This document shows, in pieces, positions 24,524 to 35,680 of a DNA stretch of 64,000 bases. The stretch is from assembly GCF_040409955.1 (NCBI RefSeq), contig NZ_CP123385.1:1285501-1349500 (forward strand). The letters are read 5' to 3'. The DNA is from Salipiger sp. H15. GTDB taxonomy: Bacteria > Pseudomonadota > Alphaproteobacteria > Rhodobacterales > Rhodobacteraceae. Positions within the stretch are counted from its first letter, which is position 1. The number at the start of each line of letters is the position of its first letter. The notes beneath the pieces are model-generated. The model was not told the origin of the DNA and did no database searches. It was given only the letters and a program-made list of their open reading frames with translations. A program made the position numbers and the translations under genes.

Positions 24524-26680
24524 ATGAGCGCCTATATGGTCCCTTCTCATATGTCAGAAGTCGAAATGCGCCTGCCGTTCATGAAAACTCGACCTCCGGC
24601 ACCTGAAGCGGGCGCCGAAAATTCAATGAAATTCGCCACGCAGCGCGAGGCTGGACGTCAGGCCCTGTTCGAGATCATCGACGACGGCTTCTGCATCATC
24701 CAGTTCATCGACGGACCGGACGGCCCGCTGTCCGACTATGTCCACGTCGAGGCCAACTCGGGCTACGAGCGCCATACCGGCATCAAGGACATCGTCGGCA
24801 AGACCGTGTTCGACGTGGCGCCCGAGGATGGCCGCGAGTGGGTGAAGATCTACGGGGCGGTGCTCGAGAACGGCGAGCCCCTGCGGTTCGAAAGGAATTT
24901 CTCCGAGGCCGGGCGCTTCATCGAAGTCTCGGCGCGGCGGCTCGAGCCCCGGAGTCTCGGGCAGGTCGCGGTGCTCTTCCGCGACATCTCCGACCGCAAG
25001 CGCGCCGAGGCCGAGCTCAAGGCCAGCGAGAAGACCTCGCGCGAGAACGAGCAGCGCGTCGCGCTGGCGCTCGAGGCCGGGGCCATCGTCGGCACCTGGG
25101 TCTGGCACGTTCCCGAGGACGCGTTCACCGTCGACGAGGGTCTCTTTTCGGCCATGGGTCTCGACCGGGACCGTGACGCAAGCGCGCTGAAACTCGACGA
25201 CATCACCGTGCACGTCCACCCGGAGGACAAGCCGCGCCTCAACGCCGATGTCGAGGCCGCGCTGCGCGAAGGCGGGGCGTATTTCCAGCAGTTCCGCGTG
25301 CTTCGCGAGGACCGGAAATACCACTGGATCGAGGCGAGCGGGAAGGTCGAGCTCGATCGCAACGGCAAGGCGGTGACCTTTTCCGGGGTGCTGATGGACA
25401 TCAGCGGCCGGCGCGAGATCGAGGCCGAGCGCGACCGGGTGACCGCCGAGCTCTTTCGGCTCAACGAAACGCTCGAGCGCAGGGTCTCCGAGCAGACGGC
25501 CGAGCTCATGGCCAAGGAAGAGGTGCTGCGCCACGCCCAGAAGATGGAGGCGGTCGGGCAGCTCACCGGCGGGCTTGCCCATGACTTCAACAATCTTCTC
25601 GCGGCCGTCTCGGGCGCGGTCGACATGGCGCAATCGCGCCTTTCCGAGCGGCGCTTCGACGAGATCGGGCGCTACCTATGCGCGATCAAGAGCTCGGCCG
25701 GCCGGGCCGCGAACCTGACCCAGCGCCTGATGGCCTTTGCCCGAAAGCAGACGCTGGAGCCCAAGCCCACGGATGTCGTGCGGCTCTGCGGCGGCATGGC
25801 GGAGCTCGTGCAGCGCACCGTCGGGCCGCATATCGAGCTGAAGATGACGGCGGACGAGGGCACGTGGCTTTCGCATGTCGACCAGAACCAGCTCGAGAAC
25901 GCGCTGCTCAACCTCTGCATCAACGCGCGGGACGCCATGCCCGACGGGGGCAGCCTCGCGGTCCGCTCCGAGAACAGGAGCCTCGGCAAGGCCGAGGCGA
26001 AGGCGGTCGGGGTCGCGGAGGGGGACTATGTCTGCATCAGCGTCGCCGACACCGGCGCGGGCATGAGCGAAGAGCTGATCGACCGGGCCTTCGAGCCCTT
26101 CTTCACGACCAAGCCGCTGGGCGAGGGCACGGGGCTGGGCCTGTCGATGGTCTACGGCTTCGCCCAGCAGTCCGGCGGCGCGGCAAAGATCCGCTCCCGG
26201 CTCGGCGAGGGCACGGTGGTTTCCCTCTACCTTCCGCGCAGCTTCGAGGCGCAGGAAGAGGTGCCGGACGCGGCCGGGGCAGAGACCGGCGGGTCGCGTC
26301 CGGTGCCCGGAAAGACGATCCTCGTGGTGGAGGACGAGATCCTCGTCCGGATGGTCGTCGTCGATGCGCTGCGCGACCGGGGATATGCGGTTCTCGAGGC
26401 CGGCACGGGCGCCGAGGCGCTCGACATCCTCAGGGCCACGCCGCAGGTCGATGTGCTGCTCACGGACGTCGGGCTTCCGCGCGGCATGAACGGGCGGCAG
26501 CTTGCCGAGGCCGCCCGCGCCGAACGTCCGGGTCTCAGGATCGTCTTCGTCACCGGCTACGACGAGGACGCCGCGGGCGGTGAACGGCTGTCGGCGGCGG
26601 ATGTCGAGGTCGTTCAGAAGCCCTTCGACCTCGACCTGCTTGTCGGAAAGGTCGGCGAGCTCGCCTCTGCAAAACCCTGA
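24524..26680 (+). CDS. Hybrid sensor histidine kinase with two PAS domains and a receiver
   Basis: The protein has about 718 residues; the start is uncertain, with ATGs at 24524, 24536 and 24551 and no clear ribosome site. Order: PAS (about 45-160, ending VAVLFRDISDRKRAEAEL), PAS/PAC (about 180-315, VLMDISGRREIEAE), HisKA with the phosphoacceptor His in GGLAHDFNNLLAAVSG, HATPase with NARDAMPDGG, DTGAGM and GTGLGLSM, and a C-terminal receiver with ILVVEDE and the Asp in LLTDVGLP. No membrane segment is seen, so it senses a cytoplasmic signal. There is no adjacent response regulator; the fused receiver suggests a phosphorelay or autonomous control. Confidence 0.9.
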   Translation: MSAYMVPSHMSEVEMRLPFMKTRPPAPEAGAENSMKFATQREAGRQALFEIIDDGFCIIQFIDGPDGPLSDYVHVEANSGYERHTGIKDIVGKTVFDVAPEDGREWVKIYGAVLENGEPLRFERNFSEAGRFIEVSARRLEPRSLGQVAVLFRDISDRKRAEAELKASEKTSRENEQRVALALEAGAIVGTWVWHVPEDAFTVDEGLFSAMGLDRDRDASALKLDDITVHVHPEDKPRLNADVEAALREGGAYFQQFRVLREDRKYHWIEASGKVELDRNGKAVTFSGVLMDISGRREIEAERDRVTAELFRLNETLERRVSEQTAELMAKEEVLRHAQKMEAVGQLTGGLAHDFNNLLAAVSGAVDMAQSRLSERRFDEIGRYLCAIKSSAGRAANLTQRLMAFARKQTLEPKPTDVVRLCGGMAELVQRTVGPHIELKMTADEGTWLSHVDQNQLENALLNLCINARDAMPDGGSLAVRSENRSLGKAEAKAVGVAEGDYVCISVADTGAGMSEELIDRAFEPFFTTKPLGEGTGLGLSMVYGFAQQSGGAAKIRSRLGEGTVVSLYLPRSFEAQEEVPDAAGAETGGSRPVPGKTILVVEDEILVRMVVVDALRDRGYAVLEAGTGAEALDILRATPQVDVLLTDVGLPRGMNGRQLAEAARAERPGLRIVFVTGYDEDAAGGERLSAADVEVVQKPFDLDLLVGKVGELASAKP

Positions 26681-26685
26681 CCGGC

Positions 26686-26707
26686 CGCGGCGGCGATGCT
26701 CGCCGCG
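26686..26707 (+). terminator. Hairpin after the hybrid kinase
   Basis: CGCGGCG-GCGATGCT-CGCCGCG forms a 7-bp stem starting six bases after the stop codon. There is no T tract. Confidence 0.45.
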
Positions 26708-27188
26708 AGGTTGCAGAGCTTCGCGTGTGGTCTCCCTGTTTCGACCATGGCGGCATGCGGCCCCCGCATTCTCCCAACATTGACCGGGTAGCCCGCGCGC
26801 CACGCGCGCCGGGGCCGCCCTCGCGCGGTCTCTGACCCGCCGTCCCCGCCCGTGAACCAACGCGCTCGGGCAAGGGACCCTCCCGAAACACGAGGGTAAC
26901 CTGCGGATTGTCCTGCGCGGTCCGCAGGATGGCCGGTTGCCGCTTGTCGCTCCCCGATCGCCGCTCGGGAATGGGCGCAGCCGGTGGCGGCCACGACGCA
27001 TGTCGGGCGCCAGATATGTGGCCTTCCGAATTCGACATCACGGACCGACATTTTGAGGAACCCCGCGCGGATCGACGGGTTTCTGCTGCGGATCGTCCGG
27101 CCGGCCAGATCAGAGCGACCCCGAGTGCGGCGAGGTGCTGGAAAGCGCCCGGCGCAAGGCTTTCAATCTTCCTGACAGGGCCAGACCC
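26708..27188. other. Intergenic region upstream of the glgC-like gene
   Basis: About 480 bases without a credible gene; open frames here have no family motif. Apart from the possible stress-sigma promoter at 27057-27081, nothing was recognised. Confidence 0.4.
27057..27081 (+). promoter_or_regulatory. Possible EcfG-type general stress promoter
   Basis: GGAAC, a 16-base spacer and GGTT match the alphaproteobacterial EcfG consensus GGAAC-N16/17-CGTT with one mismatch. It lies 108 bases before the glgC-like start. Confidence 0.35.
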
Positions 27189-28349
27189 ATGCGCATTTCA
27201 CGAAGCGTCCCGAGCACGTCTCGCTGCCTGCCGTTCCTGCTGGCCGGTGGCCGCGGCTCCCGCCTGTTCGAACTCACCGACCACACCTGCAAGCCGGCGC
27301 TGGGTTTCGCCTCCGCCGATGGGCGCATCGTCGATTTCATCCTCGCCGCGCTGGTCGCCGCGCAGTTCGACAAGCTCTTCGTCGCCACCCAGTATCGCCC
27401 GACCGACCTCTGCCAGCATCTCGACCGGCATTGGGCGCACGCGTTTCCGCGCGGCATCACCATCCGCGACGGGGAATTCCTGAGCCCCCACGGCTATCGC
27501 GGCACGGCGGATGCGGTCCGGGTGAACATCACGACGCTCGATGCCTACGGGCCGCGGGAGATCATGATCCTGTCGGGCGACCACGTGCTCGACATCGACC
27601 TGGAGGCGTTCCTGCGCCACCACCGCTCGCACGCCCGCCCCGTCACCGTCGCCGCGACGGCGGTGCCGCTCGCCGAGGCGGGCGGCTTCGGCATCTTCGA
27701 GCTCGACGCGGAGGGAGAGGTGAAGGGCTTTGCCGAGAAGCCGATGCGCCCGGCGCCGATGCCCGGCGACGCGGGCCGCGCGCTCGCCTCGACCGGCATC
27801 TACGTCTTCGACTGGATCTGGCTCAAGCAGGCCCTGCGCGAGGAGCCCTGCCGGCTCGATTTCGGCAATGACATCCTTCCGGGCGCGGTGCGCGACGGAG
27901 AGCTGGCGGTCTACCGTCTGCCGGACGGGCCGGACGGGCAGGGCGCCTACTGGCGGGACGTCGGCACGCTGGATGCCTATCGCCTCGCCCAGCTGGATTT
28001 CGCCCAGCCGGAAACGCCGGTCGCCCTGCCGAAGACCATGGGGCGCGCGGTCACCCGCTCGCTCGACAGCATGGCGGAAGGCACGGTGTTCCTGCCGGGA
28101 AGCAGAATCGGCCGCCGCTGCCAGATCCGCAACGCGATCGTCGGGCCGGGTGTCCGGCTGCCGGACGGCTTCCGCGCCGGCCTGAATCCCGAGGAGGATG
28201 CCCGCTGGTTCCGCCGCACGCCGGGCGGAACGCTGCTCATCACCGCCGAAATGATGGCGCGGCGCGAGTCCGCTTTGAGAAAGACGCCGGAGCGTCCACT
28301 CTTTCGCCGAACCCCTCGGACGCCGACTCTTTCCACCCTGAAAGGCTGA
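27189..28349 (+). CDS. Glucose-1-phosphate adenylyltransferase-like protein (GlgC family)
   Basis: The protein has 386 residues from the chosen ATG; a GTG at 27135 would add 18. Nucleotidyltransferase motifs are PFLLAGGRGSRLFELTDHTCKPAL, LSGDHVLDIDLE (catalytic Asp) and GFAEKPMRP (sugar-phosphate Lys), then YWRDVGTLDAYRLAQLDF, the GlgC signature. The N-terminal stretch is divergent from standard GlgC and the left-handed helix at the end is short, which may change allosteric control. It makes ADP-glucose for glycogen. glgX follows after one base, but glgA, glgB and glgP are absent nearby, so this is probably a satellite copy. Confidence 0.8.
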   Translation: MRISRSVPSTSRCLPFLLAGGRGSRLFELTDHTCKPALGFASADGRIVDFILAALVAAQFDKLFVATQYRPTDLCQHLDRHWAHAFPRGITIRDGEFLSPHGYRGTADAVRVNITTLDAYGPREIMILSGDHVLDIDLEAFLRHHRSHARPVTVAATAVPLAEAGGFGIFELDAEGEVKGFAEKPMRPAPMPGDAGRALASTGIYVFDWIWLKQALREEPCRLDFGNDILPGAVRDGELAVYRLPDGPDGQGAYWRDVGTLDAYRLAQLDFAQPETPVALPKTMGRAVTRSLDSMAEGTVFLPGSRIGRRCQIRNAIVGPGVRLPDGFRAGLNPEEDARWFRRTPGGTLLITAEMMARRESALRKTPERPLFRRTPRTPTLSTLKG

Positions 28350-28350
28350 C

Positions 28351-30423
<2,073 letters not shown>

Positions 30424-30657
30424 GGACGGGGACGCGGCGAGGAGGCCAAAGCACTCTCCGGTCGCCCGGGTGGCACCCGGCTTGAAAGGCGTCGAAGGCC
30501 CATGGACCACGGCTGGCCCGGCACGTCCTCCCGACCGTTCCGGCCCCGTCGGCAGAAATCCTCCTGCCGCAGCGCCGTTGTCCCCTGTCTTGCCGGAACC
30601 GATGCCGCCCGACCGAGTTCGGCTAGGGGCGTTGGTCCCATCCCTCCAGCGAGCGAC
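30424..30657. other. Intergenic region before the FAD-binding gene
   Basis: 234 bases. The frame of the following gene stays open back to 30502, but the codons before the ATG at 30658 have no conserved motif. No hairpin or promoter was recognised. Confidence 0.35.
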
Positions 30658-32337
30658 ATGCGCATGGCATATCAAAGACCCATCCCAGCACCCGTCAAGG
30701 GCAATCGCCCGGTCAGCGGCCCTGCCGCCAAACCGCAGACGGGCCGCCCCGCGCCCCACCGCGTGGCGATTGTCGGGGCGGGACCGACGGGCGTCTACAC
30801 GCTCGCCGGGATGCTCGCCGCGGCCCCCTCGGCGCTCAGCGTCGACATCTTCGAGAAGGGCGCCTGCGCCGGGCCGGGCATGCCCTACAGCCCCGACATG
30901 AACGCGCCCTGCATGCTCTCGAACATCGCGAGCCGGGAACTCCCCCCCGTCGTCACGTCGCTCAACGACTGGCTGCGCTCGCTGGACATGTCCGACCTGT
31001 CGGGGCTGGGGCTGGCGCCCGGGCTGATCAGCGACGAAGCCTTCTATCCCCGTGTCGCCCTAGGCGCCTACTTCACCGCCCAGATGGCGGCGCTGATCGC
31101 GCAGGGGCGGCGGCAGGGGCACCGGATCGAGCTGCACCTGCGCCACGCCGTCACCGATGTCCGGCCCCGTGAGGCCGGGATCGAGGTGAGCTGGACCTTC
31201 CCGGGCGGAACTTCCGGGGCGGTGTTCGCGGACGTGGTCCTTGCCACCGGGCATCGCTGGCCGGACTCGGTTGAGGAGGGCGGGGTCATGCTGCAGTCAC
31301 CCTGGCCCGCGGAAAAGATCGCGCGGCTTCCCGAGGAAAGGATCGGCGTGCTGGGCAGCTCGCTTTCGGCGATCGACGTCGCGGTCACCGTGGCCAGCGC
31401 GCGCGGGCGGTTCGCCGAGGCCGGGGGAGCGCTTCGCTACGAGGCGCAGCAAGGACGCGGCGGCTTCCGCCTCAGCCTGATGTCGCGCAAGGGCCTGCTT
31501 CCCGAGGCCGACTACTGGTACGAGCTGCCCCTGCCGGAGTTGCGGCGCCTCGCGGCCATCGCCGGGGAGGCGACCGCGCGCAGCGATGGCACGCTGCTCG
31601 AGAGGGCGTATGGCGCGTTCCTCGACGACTTCCACGACGCGGACCCGGACTGGCTCGCCGCGCTGGGCGGCGCCGATCTTCCGCGCGACGAGTTCGCGGC
31701 GGCCTATTTCGCCCCCCGCCTTGCGGCGGACCCCTTCGATTGGGCGCGGAAAAACCTCGCGGTGGCCGAGAGGACTGTCGCGGAGAAACGCCCGACGCCG
31801 TGGCGCAGCGCGCTGCTCAGGGCGCACGAGCTCTTCGAGGGCCTCGTCCCGCGGCTCACCGACGCCGAGCTCGAGGCGTTTCACGACACGCTGAAGCCGG
31901 TTTTCACCGACAGCTACGCCTGCGTTCCGCATGCCTCGATCCGGCGGCTTCTGGCGCTGCACGAGGCGGGGGTGCTCGAGGTGATCCGCCTTGGGTCCGA
32001 CAGCCGGCTGGTCGATGGGCCGGGCGGCCCTGCGGTCGAGTACGGCGGCAGGCGCGCCGAGTTCGAGATCGTCGTGGATGCGCGCGGCCAGCGGCCCATG
32101 ACGCTGGCCGATCTCGGCTTCCCGTCGCTCGCGGAGGGCGACCTGCTGTCCGGGCCGCTGCGTTTCGACGAGTTCGTCCTGCCGCTGCGCTCCTCGTCGC
32201 CGGGGCGCATCCATTGCGTGGCGCTGCCGGCGCTGCTCCGCCGTCACCCCTTCGTGCAGGGGCTGGTGAATGCCAGCGAGATGGGAGGCGCGACGGCCGG
32301 CGCCATCCTCCGCGCGATGCGCGAAACGGGCCACTGA
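30658..32337 (+). CDS. FAD/NAD(P)-binding protein
   Basis: The protein has 559 residues from the ATG at 30658; another ATG lies two codons on. A dinucleotide-binding motif VAIVGAGPTGVYTLAGML (about 36-53) opens an FAD/NAD(P)-binding domain of the pfam13454 type, with the typical GMPYSPDMNAPCMLSNIASREL stretch and a second nucleotide motif near RIGVLGSSLSAIDVAVTVA. It ends with FVQGLVNASEMGGATAGAIL. Members are cytoplasmic flavoproteins of unknown substrate. No partner gene is evident; the glgX gene upstream and the gene scar downstream give no clue. Confidence 0.8.
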   Translation: MRMAYQRPIPAPVKGNRPVSGPAAKPQTGRPAPHRVAIVGAGPTGVYTLAGMLAAAPSALSVDIFEKGACAGPGMPYSPDMNAPCMLSNIASRELPPVVTSLNDWLRSLDMSDLSGLGLAPGLISDEAFYPRVALGAYFTAQMAALIAQGRRQGHRIELHLRHAVTDVRPREAGIEVSWTFPGGTSGAVFADVVLATGHRWPDSVEEGGVMLQSPWPAEKIARLPEERIGVLGSSLSAIDVAVTVASARGRFAEAGGALRYEAQQGRGGFRLSLMSRKGLLPEADYWYELPLPELRRLAAIAGEATARSDGTLLERAYGAFLDDFHDADPDWLAALGGADLPRDEFAAAYFAPRLAADPFDWARKNLAVAERTVAEKRPTPWRSALLRAHELFEGLVPRLTDAELEAFHDTLKPVFTDSYACVPHASIRRLLALHEAGVLEVIRLGSDSRLVDGPGGPAVEYGGRRAEFEIVVDARGQRPMTLADLGFPSLAEGDLLSGPLRFDEFVLPLRSSSPGRIHCVALPALLRRHPFVQGLVNASEMGGATAGAILRAMRETGH

Positions 32338-32380
32338 GGCACCGGGATTGCCGCGCATGTCTGGGGACTTGGGGTGGCGC

Positions 32381-32532
32381 CTATGCCCCGAACGCCCCCT
32401 CGCAAAAGAGCGCCTCGAACCGCACGGCCACGGGGCTTGCCGCGCGGCGGGAGGGTGTCAGGAGGTAAAGCTTCCGCTCTAGGGTCAGATCGGCCACCGG
32501 CACTAAGGCGATCCCCGGGTCGTTGAGCAAAA
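32381..32532 (-). pseudogene. LysR-family regulator, C-terminal remnant
   Basis: Reading leftward, LLNDPGIALVPVADLTLERKLYLLTPSRRA runs to a stop at 32381-32383. This is the final strand-helix part of a LysR effector domain. The remaining roughly 250 residues, including the DNA-binding domain, are missing. The break abuts the MFS remnant on the other strand. Confidence 0.75.
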
Positions 32533-32535
32533 ACG

Positions 32536-33023
32536 CTCTACGGCGCGGCGATCTTGATCGGGCCGACGCTGGGCGGCTGGCCGACCGAGAACTTCGACAG
32601 GCGCTACGTGTTCCTCATCAACCTGCCGATCGGCCTGCCGCAGAGCGAGAGGAAGCGGCGCCGCTTCGACCTCTTCGGCTTGCCATGCTCGCGCTCGCCG
32701 TGGGCGCCATGCAGATGCTGCTCGACGGCGGCGAGGCGGTGGAATGGTTCGCCTCGGCCGAGACCTGGATCTACCTCGGCCTCTCGGTCAGCGGGCTCTG
32801 GGTCTTCCTCGTCCACTGCTGGACGGCGCGGACACCCTTCGTCGACCTCGCGATCTTCCGGGACCGCAATGTCGTCATGGGCCCCGCCTTCATGTTCCTG
32901 CTCGGGATGACGCTGTTCTCCGGCCTCGCGCTGCTGTCGCCGCTCCTGCAGAAGCCGATGAGTTCCCCGGTGGTCTATTCCAGTCTGGTCATGGTGCCGG
33001 GCGGGGTGGCGGCGCGGAGATAG
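32536..33023 (+). pseudogene. DHA2/EmrB-type MFS transporter, internal remnant with frameshift
   Basis: LYGAAILIGPTLGGWPTENFDRRYVFLINLPIGLP is the conserved mid-part of a 14-TM drug-proton antiporter. The frame shifts by one base near 32683 (FDLFGL to AMLALAVGAMQML) and continues through FVDLAIFRDRNVVMGPAFMFLLGMTLFSGLALLSPLLQ to a stop at 33021-33023. About 150 N-terminal residues and the C-terminal third are missing. It cannot be functional. With the LysR remnant it marks an old divergent regulator-efflux pair. Confidence 0.85.
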
Positions 33024-33161
33024 CGGGCAGGCGGTGTCCGGCGGCGGTCCTTCAGCTGCGGAGAGCCCGGAGCGCAACGCCCGCGCATTGACGGCAGTCA
33101 ACGCGCCCCGGGGCCCGGACGGGGCAGACTGCGCCATGGCTCTTTCGAAAGGATCTCCGAG

Positions 33162-34490
33162 ATGCGAGATTTCCTCCTGGCTGCAGTCCTTGCCCTCGGC
33201 GCGACCGCCGCGATGGCGCAAGAGGCGGCGCATCGGACGCTCTTCACCAATGTCAACGTGTTCGACGGGATCAGCGCGGAGCTTCTCTCCGGCGCCGATG
33301 TCCTCGTCGAAGGCAACCTCATCGCGCAGGTCTCGACCTCGCCGATCGCGGCCGAAGGGGCGACGGTGATCGACGGCGGCGGGCGCACGCTCATGCCCGG
33401 GCTGATCGACGCGCACTGGCACACGATGCTGAACTTCATGCCGATCAGCCGGATCCTCGGCGAGAACTTCGGCTACCTCAACATCGCCGCAGCGGTGGCC
33501 TCGCGCGAGACGCTGATGCGCGGCTTCACCACGGTGCGGGACGTCGGGGGCAACTGTTTCGGCGTCAAGGCGGCGATCGACGAGGGGCTCGCGGAAGGTC
33601 CCCGCATCTTCCCCTCCGGCCCCTATATCGGGCAGACGAGCGGGCATGGCGATTTCCGGGGTCCCAACGACGTGCCCGAGACCCCCGGCACCGCGCTCGA
33701 CTACCCGCAGAGGGTCGGCAACACGCTGCTCGCCGATGGCGTTCCGGAGGTGATCAAGCGCACGCGCGAGGCGCTGCGCATGGGCGCCTCGCAGATCAAG
33801 GTGATGGGCGGCGGCGGCGTCTCGTCGCTCTATGATCCGCTCGACGTCACCGAGTACACGTTCGAGGAAATGAAGGCGGCTGTCGACGTGGCGAGGACCT
33901 GGAACACCTATGTCGCCGTTCACGTCAACACCAGCGCGGCCATCAAGCTCTGGGTCGAGGCCGGGGCGATGTCGATGGAGCACGGTTTCTTCCTCGACGA
34001 CGAGGCTGCGAAGCTGATGGCCGAGAAGGGCGTCTGGTGGAGCATGCAGCCGATGGACGCCGAGGGCGAGGATCCGTTCCGGTTCGAAAGCCCGGTCAGC
34101 ACGGCGAAATACCTCGAGGCCGTGGCGGGCCTCGACCAGGCCGTCGCCCTTGCCAGGAAGTACGGCGTCAAGACCGCCTTCGGCACCGACCTGCTTTTCG
34201 ATGCGGGGCTCGCGGCAAAGCAGGGCAAGTTCCTCGCCAAGCTGCAGAAATGGTACACGCCCTACGAAGCGCTGAAGATGGCGACGCACGACAATGCCGA
34301 GCTGCTGGCGCTGAGCGGGCCGCGCAATCCCTACCCGGGAGAGCTGGGTGTGGTGCGGGAAGGCGCGCTCGCCGACCTGCTGCTGGTCGAGGGCAATCCG
34401 CTCGAGAGCCTCGACCTGGTTGCCGATCCCGAGCGGAACTTCAAGGTGATCATGAAGGACGGCGTGATCTACAAGAACGACCTCCCCTAG
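33162..34490 (+). CDS. Exported amidohydrolase-family protein (imidazolonepropionase/prolidase-like)
   Basis: The protein has 442 residues. A signal peptide ends at ATAAMA-QE (about residue 19), so it is periplasmic. Metal-site motifs are MPGLIDAHWHTM (HxH), QIKVMGGGGVSS (Lys for carbamylation), VAVHVNT and MSMEHGFF (two His) and TAFGTDLLFD (Asp), a complete binuclear site. C-terminal EGALADLLLVEGNPLESL is the usual composite-sandwich strand. Relatives hydrolyse Xaa-Pro or Xaa-Arg dipeptides and cyclic amides. It starts 138 bases after the MFS scar and has no operon partner. Confidence 0.87.
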   Translation: MRDFLLAAVLALGATAAMAQEAAHRTLFTNVNVFDGISAELLSGADVLVEGNLIAQVSTSPIAAEGATVIDGGGRTLMPGLIDAHWHTMLNFMPISRILGENFGYLNIAAAVASRETLMRGFTTVRDVGGNCFGVKAAIDEGLAEGPRIFPSGPYIGQTSGHGDFRGPNDVPETPGTALDYPQRVGNTLLADGVPEVIKRTREALRMGASQIKVMGGGGVSSLYDPLDVTEYTFEEMKAAVDVARTWNTYVAVHVNTSAAIKLWVEAGAMSMEHGFFLDDEAAKLMAEKGVWWSMQPMDAEGEDPFRFESPVSTAKYLEAVAGLDQAVALARKYGVKTAFGTDLLFDAGLAAKQGKFLAKLQKWYTPYEALKMATHDNAELLALSGPRNPYPGELGVVREGALADLLLVEGNPLESLDLVADPERNFKVIMKDGVIYKNDLP

Positions 34491-34819
34491 CGGCTGCTGC
34501 CCTGCGCGCCCGCCGGCAGCCGCGCCGAGTGGCTGGACGTGGCCTCCGCATCTGCCCCCGGTCTCGCCGGGCGGACATCGACCATGCCGGAGAGAGATGC
34601 TTCACGCCGCGCGGTGCAGGACCATGGACCATCATGCGCCATGACCAGAGGGACGCGCAAACGTTCTCCGTTGGCCAGCGCCTGCAAAGTCCGCCGCGGA
34701 TCCTTCCTTGCGCTTTCCCTCACGCGGAATTCTTGATCAATTCCTTCGGATTTGCGAAACGCATCGGGACGGGGGCCTTGCCGCGCCGGGTCTTGCAGCT
34801 TCTTGAGGTCGAACCAGTG
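34491..34819. other. Intergenic region upstream of the sucrase/ferredoxin-like gene
   Basis: About 330 bases. A weak stem (CGGCTGC with GCAGCCG, long loop) at the left may end the amidohydrolase transcript. The frame of the next gene is open through this region but shows no conserved residues. Nothing else was recognised. Confidence 0.35.
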
Positions 34820-35680
34820 ATGACGCGCGAGTTTTGTTCCGATGCCAGCCTTGCCGCCGAGGAGCCTCTCGAGGGCACGGCCAAGCACGCCGAGCGCATC
34901 CTGCTGATCCGCTGGCCCAAGGGCGGCTGGAGCCGGAACCTTGCCGTGGCCGGGGACATGGCGCCGGAACTCGCTTTGGTCATCGAGAAGCTCCGCGAGA
35001 GCGGGCTGCGGGTCAACCTGATCGATCGCAAAGGCGAGGCCGGGGACCGGAGCCGCCTCTTCCTCTACCCCGAGTCCCTGACGCGGGAGGTCGCCCGGGC
35101 CGACCTGCCGGAGGTTCTCGCGGGGCTCCTCGCCGGGGAGCGGGCTGGCTGGAGCCAGGCGGAGCGCCCGGTCATCATGGTCTGCACGCATGGGCAGAAG
35201 GACCGCTGCTGCGCGCTTCACGGCTATGCGCTCTACCGCGCGCTGCGCGAGGAAGGGCGCGAGGTCGACCTCTGGGAGAGCACCCATCTCGGCGGGTGCC
35301 GGCTGTCCGCCGGAGCGCTCACGCTCCCCGCGATGCACAAGTACGGCCGGCTGAAGCCTGCGGATGCCGCGGCGCTGCTCGAGGCCGAGGCGGAGGGGCG
35401 TCCCTGGTTGCCGAAGTGGCGCGGCCCGTGCGATCTGCCGCCGGAAGCGCAGGCGGTGGCGGTGAGCGCGGCGCGGGCGGGGCTGCGCGATCCCGAGCTG
35501 GAGAACCCGCGGCCGGGGCTATGGCGCGCGACCACACCGTCGGGCAGCATCTGGCTCGCCACGACGCGGCACTCGGTCGAGCGGCCGTCCACCTGCAGCG
35601 ATCTCGACCTTGGCTGCTCGGAGGCGGCCGAGGTCTACCGGGTCCGCGAGATCGCGGGACCGGCAGAGGTCACTTCCTGA
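34820..35680 (+). CDS. Sucrase/ferredoxin-like family protein (thioredoxin-like [2Fe-2S] protein)
   Basis: The protein has 286 residues. Cysteine-rich motifs typical of this family are FCSDAS near the start, MVCTHGQKDRCCALHGYALYRAL (about 117-140) and ESTHLGGCRLSAGALTLPAMHKYGRL. The standard family motif is SHLGGHRF; here the second His is Cys (HLGGCRL), which may change cluster ligation. The fold resembles thioredoxin-like ferredoxins and probably carries electrons in the cytoplasm. It converges on fetB (11-base overlap) beside siderophore-type genes, so a part in iron handling is possible, by position only. Confidence 0.8.
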   Translation: MTREFCSDASLAAEEPLEGTAKHAERILLIRWPKGGWSRNLAVAGDMAPELALVIEKLRESGLRVNLIDRKGEAGDRSRLFLYPESLTREVARADLPEVLAGLLAGERAGWSQAERPVIMVCTHGQKDRCCALHGYALYRALREEGREVDLWESTHLGGCRLSAGALTLPAMHKYGRLKPADAAALLEAEAEGRPWLPKWRGPCDLPPEAQAVAVSAARAGLRDPELENPRPGLWRATTPSGSIWLATTRHSVERPSTCSDLDLGCSEAAEVYRVREIAGPAEVTS

